Part shown: piece by piece, positions 11,340 to 22,284 of the stretch
Layout: every line of letters begins with the position of its first letter
How positions within the stretch are numbered: the first letter of the stretch is position 1
DNA from: Diadema setosum
Taxonomy: Eukaryota; Echinodermata; Echinoidea; Diadematoida; Diadematidae
NCBI GenBank assembly: GCA_033980235.1
Contig: CM067064.1
Coordinates: 1,042,501-1,106,500, forward strand
Length of the DNA: 64,000 nt
Reading direction: 5' to 3'
The notes under the pieces: generated by a model
What the model saw: only the letters and a program-made list of their open reading frames with translations
Databases searched by the model: none
What the model was told of the DNA's origin: nothing
Position numbers and translations under genes: made by a program

Positions 11340-13080
11340 GGGCCCTTTCTAGAAAATTTATTACAATGCAATTTTATTAATAATGCAACTCACAAAAATC
11401 AAATGCAAGTGTATCAAATCGCACGCAACTTTTGCATTTAAACGCAAGTGCGTTGCTGAAAAGACTTGCGTCTGATAATCATATGAAACTAGAAAATAAT
11501 TGTACGAACCTGAAACTCAATTGCGTTTAAATGCAACTCTAAAAATCAAATGCAAGTCCATCAAATCACACACAACGATGTATTTAAACGCAAGAGCGTA
11601 GCAGAGAAGACTTGCGGTTTTGTATGAAACTAGAAACTGCGTTTAAAAACATTTCTATACATCTACGGAAGTGCGTGATTGTTGAAAAGACTTGCATTAC
11701 TTTTTTTATTTCGTAAGCAAAATCAGAAATTAAACGCAACTCTGAAAATCCAATGCAAGTCCATCACATCACACGGAAAGCTGAAAGACGTGCGTTTAAT
11801 AATCATACAAAACTAGAAAATTGTAGGGAACTTTTTTTTTTAACTCAATTGCGTTTAAACGCAACTCTAAAAATCAAATGCAAGTCCATCAAATCACACG
11901 TAACGCTGTATTTAAACGCAAGAGCGGTGCAGAGAAAACTTGCGGTTTTTGTACGAAACTATAAGAAACTGCGTTTAAACGCATTTCTAAACATCTACGG
12001 AGTTGTGTTATTGTTTAAAAGACTTGTATTTTTCATTTCGTAAGCAAAATTAAAAATTAAACGCAATTCTGAAAATCAAATGCAAGTTCATCAAATCACA
12101 CGGAACGCTGAAAAGACTTGCTTTTGATAATCATACGAAACTAGAAAATTGTATGAAATTTAAAGGGACTGTACAGTACTGGTTGAGGTAGGGATTCGTG
12201 TTTTGAACATTCCTAAGCGAGATAATGAAAAGCCTCTTATGAAATATGAAAGAGCATATAATTTTAAGAAGGATTCAACATTTATTTGATGAAAATTGGT
12301 TTTCAAATGGCTGAGATATCCCAAAAAGTGCTAATAATAAAAGGCGACATGCCCCAACTTTATTAGTATCTCTTTGTTTCACCTTGTTTTTGGATATCTC
12401 AGCCATTTCAAAACCGATTTTCATCGAATAAACTTTTGATACCCCTTAGAACTGCATGCCCTTTGACATCTCATAGAGTGGTTTCTGAATATCTCACAAA
12501 ACGTTAAAAGCTAAATCTTCACCTCGACCAGAACTGTACACACCCTTTAAACTCAACTGCGTTTAAACGCAACTCTAAAAATCAAATGCAAGTCCGTCAA
12601 ATCACAAGCAACGCTGAAAAGACTTGCGTTTGATAATCATACGAAACTAGAAAATTGTAGGGAACTTTTTTTAAACTCAATTGCGTTTAAACGCAACTCT
12701 AAAATTTTTGCGTGCATGTGTTATTGTTTAAAAGACTTGCATTATTTTTCATTTCGTAAGCAAATTTAAAAATTAAACGCAATTCTGAAAATCAAATGCA
12801 AGTCCATCAAATCACACGGAACGCTGAAAAGACTTGCTTTTGATAATCATACAAAACTAGAAAATTGTATGAAATTTAAACTCAATTGCGTTTAAACGCA
12901 ACTCTAAAAATCAAATGCAAGTCCGTCAAATCACAAGCAACGCTATATTTAAAAAGCAAAAGCGTTGCAGAAAAGACTTGCGGGTTTTGTCCGAAACTAG
13001 AAACTGCGTTTAAACACATAAAAATTTACGGAAGTGCGTTATGGTTGAAAAGGCTCGCATTATTTTTTATTTCGTAACGG
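11340..13080 (+). repeat. Degenerate tandem array of TTGCGTTTAAACGCAA units
   Basis: A unit of roughly 300-450 bp is repeated about five times. Each carries TTGCGTTTAAACGCAACTCT (a self-complementary core), then ATCAAATGCAAGTCCATCAA, then ACGCTG with AAAAGACTTGCG. Units differ by deletions and substitutions. The same array is present in element E (about 32490-33500), so it belongs to the element family. Confidence 0.75.
12164..12546. mobile_element. TTAA-flanked palindromic MITE inside the array of element C
   Basis: The ends AGGGACTGTACAGT and ACTGTACACACCCT form an inverted repeat, flanked by TTAA at 12160-12163 and 12547-12550. The neighbouring unit of the host array at about 12870 reads GAAATTTAAACTCAA without the insert, which gives the empty site and fixes the TTAA duplication. 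The inside holds a second inverted pair (GGCTGAGATATCC / GGATATCTCAGCC). TTAA targets fit piggyBac- or Kolobok-type machinery. Confidence 0.85.
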
Positions 13081-14209
13081 AACTTTCGCCGTGACCGAAC
13101 TTAGTCTGCACTTGCAGGGAAAAGACATCGCACGTTTCAAACTGCCGAAACGCATGCTGCTTCACAAAATGTCAATGAAAAAAATGACAACGAATTATTG
13201 TAAAAGTTCGCTCTGCCGAAGGTTTAAATCTCAGTCCAAAGTTAAATTAGTCCGACAATGGAAAGAGGTTTGTTTTTACGAAGGTTGTAGTAGTTCGAAA
13301 GATGCCGTTTTCAAACAAACTTTTCTTCTTTTTATTTCAGACGGGCCCGCGCTGTACAGAGCGGTAATGTTACGAATCGGAGCGCGAGAACAATTCATTT
13401 TCCGAGTATTGCAATACAAATTTAAACAGAACAAATATGGCGATTTAGGGAAGGAAAATCACACATATTTCAACTCAGTCGGCACTGAAAAATTATCTTG
13501 ACAGAATCATGCAAAATCACACGCATATCTTTGCAGCAACGCACTTGAATTCAAATCGCAAAGTTTAATGCAATTTTGGGGAATTTGCGTTTGATATTTC
13601 AATTCAAGTTTAAAACGTAAAGTGTCTGGAAACGGGTCTAGGTTTCCGATCCCGCTCTCTCAAAATCTCTCTAGAGATTTGGGAATTGTGCGTTGTCGTT
13701 ACTAGCCCGCGCGAGATTTATGCATGAACTAAAACATTATTGTTGCTGATGTCAGTAGGCATGTTTTGGCAGCAAAAGGAGTAAGATTTGGGTAGCGATC
13801 CGCATTGTGATCCAAATCTTACTCTGTACAGGGGAAATTAGTTTTCATTTATAAGTCGACATAAGTCGACAAAATGTCGACATTCGCGTAAGTCGACGTG
13901 TTTTGCTCAGTCCCGATTATGTCGACTTACGCGAGGTTGACTGTAGTATGAAAAATAACAAATGCATGGTTTTTTCTTGGGGTGCAGATAAGGTGGTTAC
14001 TCACGTTACGGTTACTCACGTTACATTTTGTCCATGTATGGTCCTCAATATAAACGTCACAAAAAAAAATTAATAATGTGTGTAGCATTCAAGTTTCTTT
14101 TTCGAAATAATGTGTGTAGGATATCAGAGACCAGTTTATGTTTAAAGAGAACATTCTGAGTAGGTTTCCTTTTCTCTTTTACTAAATTGGACAGTATGCT
14201 ATTTATGTA

Positions 14210-14643
14210 CAGTTGAACCTCTCGTATCCGGACAAGTCGGGACCGGGGCTCATCCGGATAAGAGATTTGGCCGGATACGGGAGACTCAATGCTTTATACA
14301 TGTACATACCGTATAATAGAGCTCTACATACACATACACATGTACTGATGTAGCCCATTGTAGTACCACTTGTAGTAATGTGTATACTGCGACCTTTTCA
14401 TTGTTACACTCAGTAACAGACCCCAAAATAGAGGTTCGTGTTTGAAAGCGGAAATCATTTTCTTTTATAAATTCTTGGGATGATTTACCTAAATAATTAT
14501 TAAGAAATGTATCAAGTATATGTAATTCATGTGTGTTTCCTCCCGTAATTATTAAAAAAAGATAAAAAAAAATCACGGCGAGATTGCGTCCGGATAATAG
14601 AGAGATCCGGATAAAGGGAGGCCGGATAATAGAGGTTCAACTG
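14210..14643. mobile_element. Pogo/Tigger-like MITE D
   Basis: The ends CAGTTGAACCTCTCG and ...TAGAGGTTCAACTG are inverted repeats with TA on both sides (14208-14209, 14644-14645). TCCGGATA-type repeats continue the pairing (TCCGGACAAG at the left, CCGGATAATAGA twice at the right). The inner 200 bp has no coding signal. It is inserted in element F. Confidence 0.85.
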
Positions 14644-15313
14644 TATTTACTATACTGTATGAGATCTGGCATGGGCTTTGCAAATGAAAAAACTCGAAAA
14701 CAAATGCATTCAATTTAATTTCTTGCCTCAGCATCAATTAAAAAAGAACAGCAGTAAGTATAAAAAAATAGACAAACATAATTAAATACTGTTCAGATTG
14801 GCTATACAATAGACCCTAGACATAGACTCAAAATCCAAATCAAATGTTCACATTGAGCTCTCCTTTCTTGATACTGGGCAATTCCGTATGGGAAGGGCAA
14901 AAACAGCAAAATTCAAAGTTAAGTAAATGCTCAGAAATTTAAGTTTCCCATACAGACGGATTGTTGTATTTACGGAAACAAAAAACCCTTTTCCAATAAC
15001 TTTCCTCGTTTTTGTTGTACACACTTTTAAAGTTGGAAGACTATTGTATTTATCTAAAATTTTACAATATTAAATGAAAATTCAAAATGAAACAACTTAA
15101 ATATCTCTCTTCTTTAACCATACTTCCACATCTTTCTTCCTATGCTTCAACAATCACATTTAATGAAGCATTCAGTCGCTGTCATTATATTTTTTTTGAG
15201 AAATTTTCAAAATCTACTGACAAATTGATGTAATTCCGTTACCATAAAATTGAAAAAAGTTTTCTCCTGAACAAACTAATCACTGATTTTTTCTCCCCTT
15301 GTAAATTTTTTCT

Positions 15314-15676
15314 CTACATGTGACTCCCTGAAAACTCACAAAACATTTTGTGAAATATCTCCTTCAGTTCTTCTGTAATTGTGGTAACGGAATTACATGG
15401 TAACGGAATTACACGCACATCTAATATGGAAGAGAATGGTATAACTGACTTTTGTACCAATATGTATGTGAACTGTTCATGAAATAATTTCAGGGCATTA
15501 TCATTGAGCTTAACAGTGTTAGTGATTGGCAGTAAAGGAGTGAAAGTTGAAATATATGTATGGTATGATACACTGACATGACTCAGCATAGCTGAATGCC
15601 TCTGACAGTGAGTCCTGACATCAGGGTACACGCTGGACAAGACTTCTTGTGCTGAAAGTCTCCTCCCTTCTTTCAC
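15314..15676 (-). CDS. Possible last exon of the protein encoded by transposon I
   Basis: This frame of about 120 codons runs on the element's coding strand and ends 438 bp before its 3' terminus. A splice-acceptor-like GACTTTCAG lies at its upstream edge (about 15655), so the true exon may begin at CACAAGAAG. Composition looks protein-like (mixed hydrophobic and polar, with His and Cys), but I find no known transposase signature. Two of the element's own motif copies lie inside the frame, where they encode the VIPLP / NSVTTIT stretch, so coding and binding-site functions would overlap. It could also be a chance frame. Confidence 0.35.
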   Translation of the reverse strand: MKEGRRLSAQEVLSSVYPDVRTHCQRHSAMLSHVSVSYHTYISTFTPLLPITNTVKLNDNALKLFHEQFTYILVQKSVIPFSSILDVRVIPLPCNSVTTITEELKEIFHKMFCEFSGSHM

Positions 15677-16040
15677 CTTTTCTCATGTACAAGAACTACA
15701 TGGAGACTGTGCTAACTGATAAATTTATAAGGTTTGCTACAGATACTCATTCTCAAATGTTAAAAATCATACTGAATTCTGAGATATCAATGTATATTGT
15801 CTTGCTAAAAAGTTTCATGGTTTCATACAAAATCTAAGTATAGTGATGAGGGACTATTGAATGGGTGTGATGCAGCATAAATTGAACAAAGGTTAGAAAG
15901 AAGAGGAAGGACATAAAATTTCTTTAAAAGGAAAAGAGAGCACTGCTAGTGCTACTGACAAAGAGAAATGAACAGGATAATTTTTGTGAGGAAAGATCAA
16001 GAACTTAAGAGAAGGATCATCCACATTGTGATAGAACCGA

Positions 16041-16241
16041 TTAGAAGTCATTATTTGACACGGGATGCCCACTGAATGTGACACCTTTGATCTTTCTGTA
16101 TGCTAAAGGCTTTATCATCACCAAGTCGATAGTCTGACCTTTTATTGAACATGTCCTGTTTTCATCCTCAAGTCCTTTATCTTTAATGGTAAGTGTATGA
16201 CTATGACCTTCTTTCATCTGTTTCTTAGATCTTTCCTCCAC
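16041..16241 (-). CDS. Possible internal exon of transposon I
   Basis: A minus-strand frame of 66 codons or slightly more, extending upstream to an acceptor-like CATAG at about 16252. The product is hydrophilic and Lys/Glu/Asp-rich (for example IKDKGLEDENRTCSIKGQ) and less AT-driven than the surrounding frames. It lies upstream of the candidate last exon on the same strand of the same element. No domain recognised, and the joining donor was not identified with confidence. Confidence 0.3.
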   Translation of the reverse strand: MEERSKKQMKEGHSHTLTIKDKGLEDENRTCSIKGQTIDLVMIKPLAYRKIKGVTFSGHPVSNNDF

Positions 16242-19026
16242 AGAGACTATGTATTTTCATTTTCGTGCCCATTTGATACAGAGCATCTGCTACCCTTTGA
16301 AACTTATTCTTTAATCCTTTCTTTTTAAAAGGAATAAAGACAAAAACAGCATTTGTGATGAACATTTACCCAGTCAGTAATTGTGATACAGCTCTACAAT
16401 ATAACATTTAGGCCTATACTTTCCCATCCTAAGAAGATTTTAAATATTAAAGTCAATGGGCTTCTGCTTCTACCTTTACTCTTCATGTTACCATTTGCTG
16501 TACTGTTCCTTTCACACAAGTGCCATTACAGTGTATTTTATCATTTGCTGTCAGGCAGTCAAAATACAACTTTAATGCAAAAGAGAAGATGCACACTTCT
16601 TGTGAGTAGATATATGGCAACACTCAGGATGAGAAAATAGACAAAGTCAAAGAAGAAAGGCAGAGACAGGAAACTTGTAGGAAATTCATAGGCCACGTCA
16701 TGATTACAGTCAATGATCAAATCACTGTGGTGTTTCTGAAGACATCATTTGGAAATTTTTGTGTGGTCAGAAGTAAATACTAACATTATTCACAGGTTGA
16801 TTAATCTGACTCTAACTCAGTGAGCTGCAGATGGATGAAAGAGGCCCTCTTACCTTTCTATGAATTAACAGAATTTGGTGGACTCACTCTAATGGTTCAA
16901 AAAGTTGTAGTTTGTTAAAGTTATTTTGCTGTATTCTATTTCATTTTAGTTTAGTTCATTTTAAGTAGGACTTACACTGTAAAAGAATTATCAAATTATG
17001 CACTGCATTATATACCAGGGGGCAACTTCAGCGATTAGTAAAATGTCACAAGTTTTTAGTGATTAATATAAGCCACAACATATAAACAATAATGATTGAG
17101 CACTGGTGCAGTACCATAATCATGTAAGAAAATTTTCTTTTCAATTTATGATTGAATTGTAATTTGTTATATTTGTCATTGAACCACATTGCATCTTTTC
17201 ACTTAACAAATTTAAAGTTTCAAGCATCCTTTGTATTAAACATTGTGTTCAATGATATGGGGCTGCACACTGTGCTCTTGCACTGTAAATTGGCACTTTA
17301 TGATTTAGATTTAAATTCAGTGTCAATCCCGGCAGTTTTTTATTATTTTCTTGTGCATGTGCACATAATGTAAATGTACAATACTTGTAAGTAATTAACA
17401 CATATTATCAATTATTGGCATATTTAGGAGGAAGAAAACAGAGAAATCTGTCTTGCATGATATCAACAAAAGAAATACAAGAAAATTTGAGTATTGTTGA
17501 CTGGATTTATAGAATTGTACTTGTGTAGGGCTATTCTAGCGTAATTCCGTTACCATGTGTCTTAGATGTCGTTTACCTGCAGAGTGTGAAATTCTTAACT
17601 TGAAAGTAGACAAATTTTGATGGATGTGGTACTTACAAGTTACAAGATCTTGACTGACATAGTTACAACTTCAAATCACAGTCGTTAGCATGAAAATTTT
17701 GTTTTTTGACAATGAAAACTCATTTGGCACCTATACACTTGTAGCAGTTCAAGGTCAAAGGCTAGAGAGTACTTATTTAGTGGTTATATTATAGCTAAAG
17801 GCATAAACAATCTTTATCAAGACATTTCAGAATACATGAGTACCAAGAATGTGTATTTTTTCCAATGTATTTCAGAAGGCGTAATTCCGTTACCATTTGT
17901 GTAATTCCGTTACCACTGACTTTACAGGGAAAAAGCCTGCTGCTGGGAAAATGTGATGAAATATTTGAAAAACAATACAACTAAATTGAAGTTGACACAA
18001 TCAAAGATGACATCAGACAACAACCTACAGTGTATGTGTTATAGATTTCAGAGAAACAACTCCCAAAGTCAGAGTTTAAGTTGTGACTCAATTTTCTGGT
18101 AATTCCGTTACCATCGCACATAGACCTCCTTTGTAACCAACCAAGTGAGAACATTTAACAAATTTGTATTTGGGGTGACAGTGTGAGTACCTCTGCATCT
18201 TTTAAATGTATCAAGAGAAGGCAAAGTAATCAATCCAGTGTACAGGGTGAAAGAATATGAGCCAAAATTCTCTGATTTGTAATTCCGTTACCGTGGAATT
18301 GCCCTACTGTCCATGTCATTTAACCTGCATTTTGACTCTACTATCCAGCTGATATGTGTTTGTATTGAAAGTTAAAGTGTCAACAATTATTGTCAATATT
18401 GATAGCTGGTGCATCTACAGTAGTTTTTTTTCATTAAACATCTTCTATTTCATGTAAAAGATTACAAGGGTTTGGCCATTTGGGCAGTTCCAGCATTACA
18501 GACATTACATTTCAGACAAAATTTGCAACTTTAAAAGGTCATTAAGATAACAAAATATTTTCATTCTGAACTCACACAGTGGAATCACTCACATATGAGG
18601 CTAAATCATAAACAGTGAAAATTTCAATCCATTTCACCACATCATATGGCACTTGCTGCATAAAATGTTGGCCGTTACGGACATTACATTTTTTGGACAT
18701 CACTTTTTGCATGCCTATACAACCATTGAAAAGTCTGTGAGTTTAAGCACATAATTAGACCAATGTAGGAATAAATTGAAAGGTAAAGAAATGTTTAAAG
18801 AAAATAAAATCAAATTTAGCGAAACAGATGGCACATGTACCTCCTATAGCCATAATTGTGGTGTTACGGACATTACATTCTAAGCGTTACGGACATTACA
18901 GATTTGTCCACTTTCATTCAATGGCAGGAGTCACATGCAAGTATTGATATTTTTTATCCTTTTCACTTGGATGGTAATCAGTACACATTGGACAATGATA
19001 CTATAGCCCTTTCAGGAGATTTTTTT

Positions 19027-22000
19027 AGGTGATCCGAGAATCCTCTCGGATCACCTATTGTATCTGTACGGATTCTTTCTTTCTTTCTTTCTTTATTTCT
19101 TTATTTCTGGACAAAAGTTGTGCAGAGGTTAGCTCAGAAAGTGCATTGCCTATCAATGTCAAACTTATACCATATATGTATCGTGTCTCAAAGACGACAG
19201 CGCAAGTAAAATCATAGTGATCAGTCGACCCTGACGTCACTATGACGTCATTATATGAAAACACATTTTCATGCATATCTTATTAATGGAATAGAATTTT
19301 TCAATGAAATTTACGTCACATATAGTTCAAATTAAGCTAATCCTGCTCATGTTTTCAAAATTCATCTATACTCTTAAAACGTGCGCGTACGCGCGCGTTG
19401 AATTATTTGTATGCTCCAATCGAGCTCAAAAATTTTTTGCACACGTTTCAGACCATTTGGAGCATTTTTTGAAAAATTGAAAAAATCGGACGGACGCGTA
19501 CGCGCGCGCGCATATACGCACGTATAGCTCATATGCAATAGAAATTTCCCGTTTTTTTACTTTGATCGGATGTCTGAAATGTTAATGAATATTTCTACCA
19601 AGTTTCAAGTCAATCCGACTCAATATGACGTCATACGGGCCCGTCAAAGTTGAAATTCCGCGCGCGCGTCAATGGCGATATACATTGCGACTATGCCAAA
19701 AAACCGCCAATTTTAAATCCGATTTTACTCGTCAGGATGGACGGTGACCCCCCATTTTCTTTACATATTTCGAAAGCTGATGAGTTGTACATGTCATTGC
19801 ATAGGTTGGCGATGCTGAAAAAATGATTAAAAGGTATCAAATTTCTTAATAAAATAAAATATGTAAATTTTCAAAATGACGTCATCAAATTTCAAGTTTA
19901 CTCGAGCGTATCTTTCTTATCCTTTGCCGATTTTCACCCAAATTTCAGTATGTTGTAGCTTATTTAATGGTCTTTCATAAATGTAATAACACAATTTTAA
20001 AGCCCAAACAAAGTTCTGGTATGCCTGCAAAAGTTGTCAAATTTTGCTCCAAAGGTGAACGTATGCCTAGGAAATGTGCGGAATAACGCTGTAATAACAA
20101 GATATTCGATGGGTAAGGACGAAAATGGGATATATTAACCAAAAACATTCAGTCTCGGAACTTACCCGAACGGGGTCAGGCTCGACTCGGACTCGGGGAT
20201 AACTCGGCCTCGCTTTGCTTGACGGCGGGATGAGTTGTACTGCTACTGGTTTTCCCTCTGGATTGTACAGTACTATGCATACGGGAGCGGCCTGTATAAA
20301 CTACATTGTAGCGTTCTGGCTACTCGCAGTAATGGTCCGAGTTACAACACGCGCATCAAAAATCTCTTTGGCGCGCATGCAAAATTAGTGTGCGCCTCTC
20401 AAGCACCTCTAAAAACAATCAAAGACAATTGATAAACAACAACAAAAACTTCAAAGACCACGCTTCTCAGCAACTGAGGTGATGTGCGTATTATAAAACG
20501 TCTTTGCTAGTAGGCTTGAGGACCGCGCGCTGTCAATTTGTTTTGTACAGGATTAGCACGCACTTTCCTGTCTGCTCAGTAAGGCCTCGTTTGGCCGGTG
20601 CCCGTAGTATTATAGAGTACTGATGAACATGGCGATCACGAACTGTGTGTAAATTGTCTGAAATAGGGTCGAGTTTTCCCTGAGACCGAGTTAGTCTGGA
20701 GCCTTCTGGAATAAAAGTCGGTTTACCGACTTTTATTATTTTTCTCAAAATACTCCAAAACGACTCATCATTCCGGCAAACCGCGTCAGCCAGGTAAGTT
20801 TCTTTGTAGACTCTTTCGATATATTGCAAGCAAATATGAAATGGTGCCAGACGGGTTCTCAAGCCCTTACCAGAACTTAGTTTTCACTTTAATTGGATGA
20901 CGGCATCACCTCGTAAAAATGGATTGAAAGTAACCTTGTCAAATTTGACCAGTTTACGTGTTATCTCTATGGGAGTGCAGTTTTTCTGGAAATGAAAATT
21001 GACATGACTGTCCTTTTCGAGCACTAGCTCCCTTATGCTTCGGTGAATTTCTCCCAGATTTTGATATGTTGTAGCTGAGACTTTGGGCTATCGTGAATGT
21101 ACCATTTATTTTTTCATACGGTGTCGGGATCACGTCCAAAAACTTGGTTGAAATTAAAGCTTATCTTCGATGTATTGGAATATTTCTTTCTTTCTGCAAC
21201 TTTCTTTGCAATAGCTCAAGAAAAACATACCCTATCACCACCATAATTTGCACATGTTTAGTTCATGTCACGTACATTATTTCATAAAATAACAACTACT
21301 TGATCAGACGCCATCTTGTGTATGTAAATTAGGGTCAAAGGTCATAAATATTTCATCCTGTATCTTGGTGAATACATGTTCTATCTTTCCCATATTTTGC
21401 ACACGTAAAGACCATGTTACAAGAATCATTTCATAAAATAATCACTTTTTGTTCAGATACCATCTTGCGTGTGCAAAGTGGGGTGAAAGGTCATATGTAC
21501 TTTTTTCTGTATCTTCGTTATGACGTGTTATCTCTATGGGAGGGAATTTTTCTAGATGTTAATATTGACACGATTGTCTTTATCGAGCAGTAGCTCACAT
21601 ACCCTTCGGTGAATTTTTCTCAGAATTTAATACGTTGTAACTCAGACTTTGCGCGATCGTTACGTGCCCTTTGTGTTTTCATTTAATGTCGGAATCATGT
21701 TAAAATACTTGGTTGAAATTAAGCTTATTTTCGATGTACTAAGATATTTCTATGTTTCTGCAACTTTCTTTGCAATAACTCAAGAAAAACAGCCCCTATC
21801 ATCCCCATATTGTGCACATGTTTAGTTCATGTCACATACATTATTTCATAAAATAACAACTACTTGATCGGACAACATCTTGGGTGTGTAAATTAGGGTC
21901 AAAGGTCACAAATGTTTTATCCTGTATATCTTGGTGAATACATGTCTTATCTTTCCCATATTTTGCACACGCAAAGATAATGTTACAAGAATCATTTCAC

Positions 22001-22284
22001 AAAATAACCACTTTTTGCTCAGATGCCATCTAAGTTGTGCAAAGTGGGGTCAAAGGTCATATGTACTTGTTGCTGTATCTTCGTTATAGTGCATACAGAT
22101 TTGGTACCAAAGATGGCAAATATGACTCCCTTTTCTAAATGAGAATCCAAACATCACACGGCCAATGTCTCTGAACACAGATGAAACCTGCATGGTCATG
22201 CCTATTGCGATCAGGACTTGAATCATTGATTAAAAAAAATCGGATCACCTTAATTTGTCAGTGATGACAAATTACAATCTCTAG
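19027..22284 (+). mobile_element. Helitron/Helentron-like non-autonomous element, copy 1
   Basis: The left end is a hairpin, AGGTGATCCGAG...CTCGGATCACCT. The right end has CGGATCACCT again, then the hairpin AATTTGTCAGTGATGACAAATT (one mismatch), then a short spacer and CTAG followed by T. A 3' hairpin just before CTRR and the absence of a target duplication are Helitron features; the repeated CGGATCACCT at both ends is more like Helentrons. The inside is a chain of sub-repeats rich in GTCAAAGGTCA and CATAAAATAA, plus GTACGCGCGCG blocks. No Rep/helicase coding sequence. Confidence 0.6.

Larger units (their letters stand above)
10761..13943. mobile_element. Pogo/Tc1-type element C with iterated TAAGTCGACA
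   Basis: The ends are CAGTAGACCTCGC and GCGAGGTTGACTG, imperfect inverted repeats, flanked by TA on both sides (10759-10760, 13944-13945), as in Tc1/mariner/pogo elements. Just inside each end the 9-mer AAGTCGACA or a close variant is repeated: five or more times by 10965 and at least four times in 13850-13925. The middle is a degenerate tandem array (next entry), followed by a 136-codon plus-strand frame at 13091-13501 that I do not recognise; the matching stretch in element E is disrupted, so I do not call it a gene. It is inserted in element F between the second and third motif copies. Confidence 0.7.
14876..18304 (-). mobile_element. Intact-looking 3.4-kb DNA transposon I with GTAATTCCGTTACC motifs
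   Basis: The ends are GGGCAATTCC (14876) and GTGGAATTGCCC (18304). TACT lies outside both (14872-14875, 18305-18308), a 4-bp duplication. The motif GTAATTCCGTTACC or its complement is at 15230, 15383, 15399, 17541, 17881, 17901, 18100 and 18279. Distances from the right end (terminus, 179 bp further in, then a close pair) match the left end of F, G and H, so the element reads on the minus strand. Minus-strand frames at 16041-16241 and 15314-15676 may be exons of its own gene. It is the best reference copy of the lineage here. Confidence 0.85.

Noticed and set aside
13091..13501. 136-codon plus-strand frame in element C as a transposase
   Set aside because: No catalytic motif or domain is visible, and the homologous region of element E (33500-33950) is broken by stops and indels.
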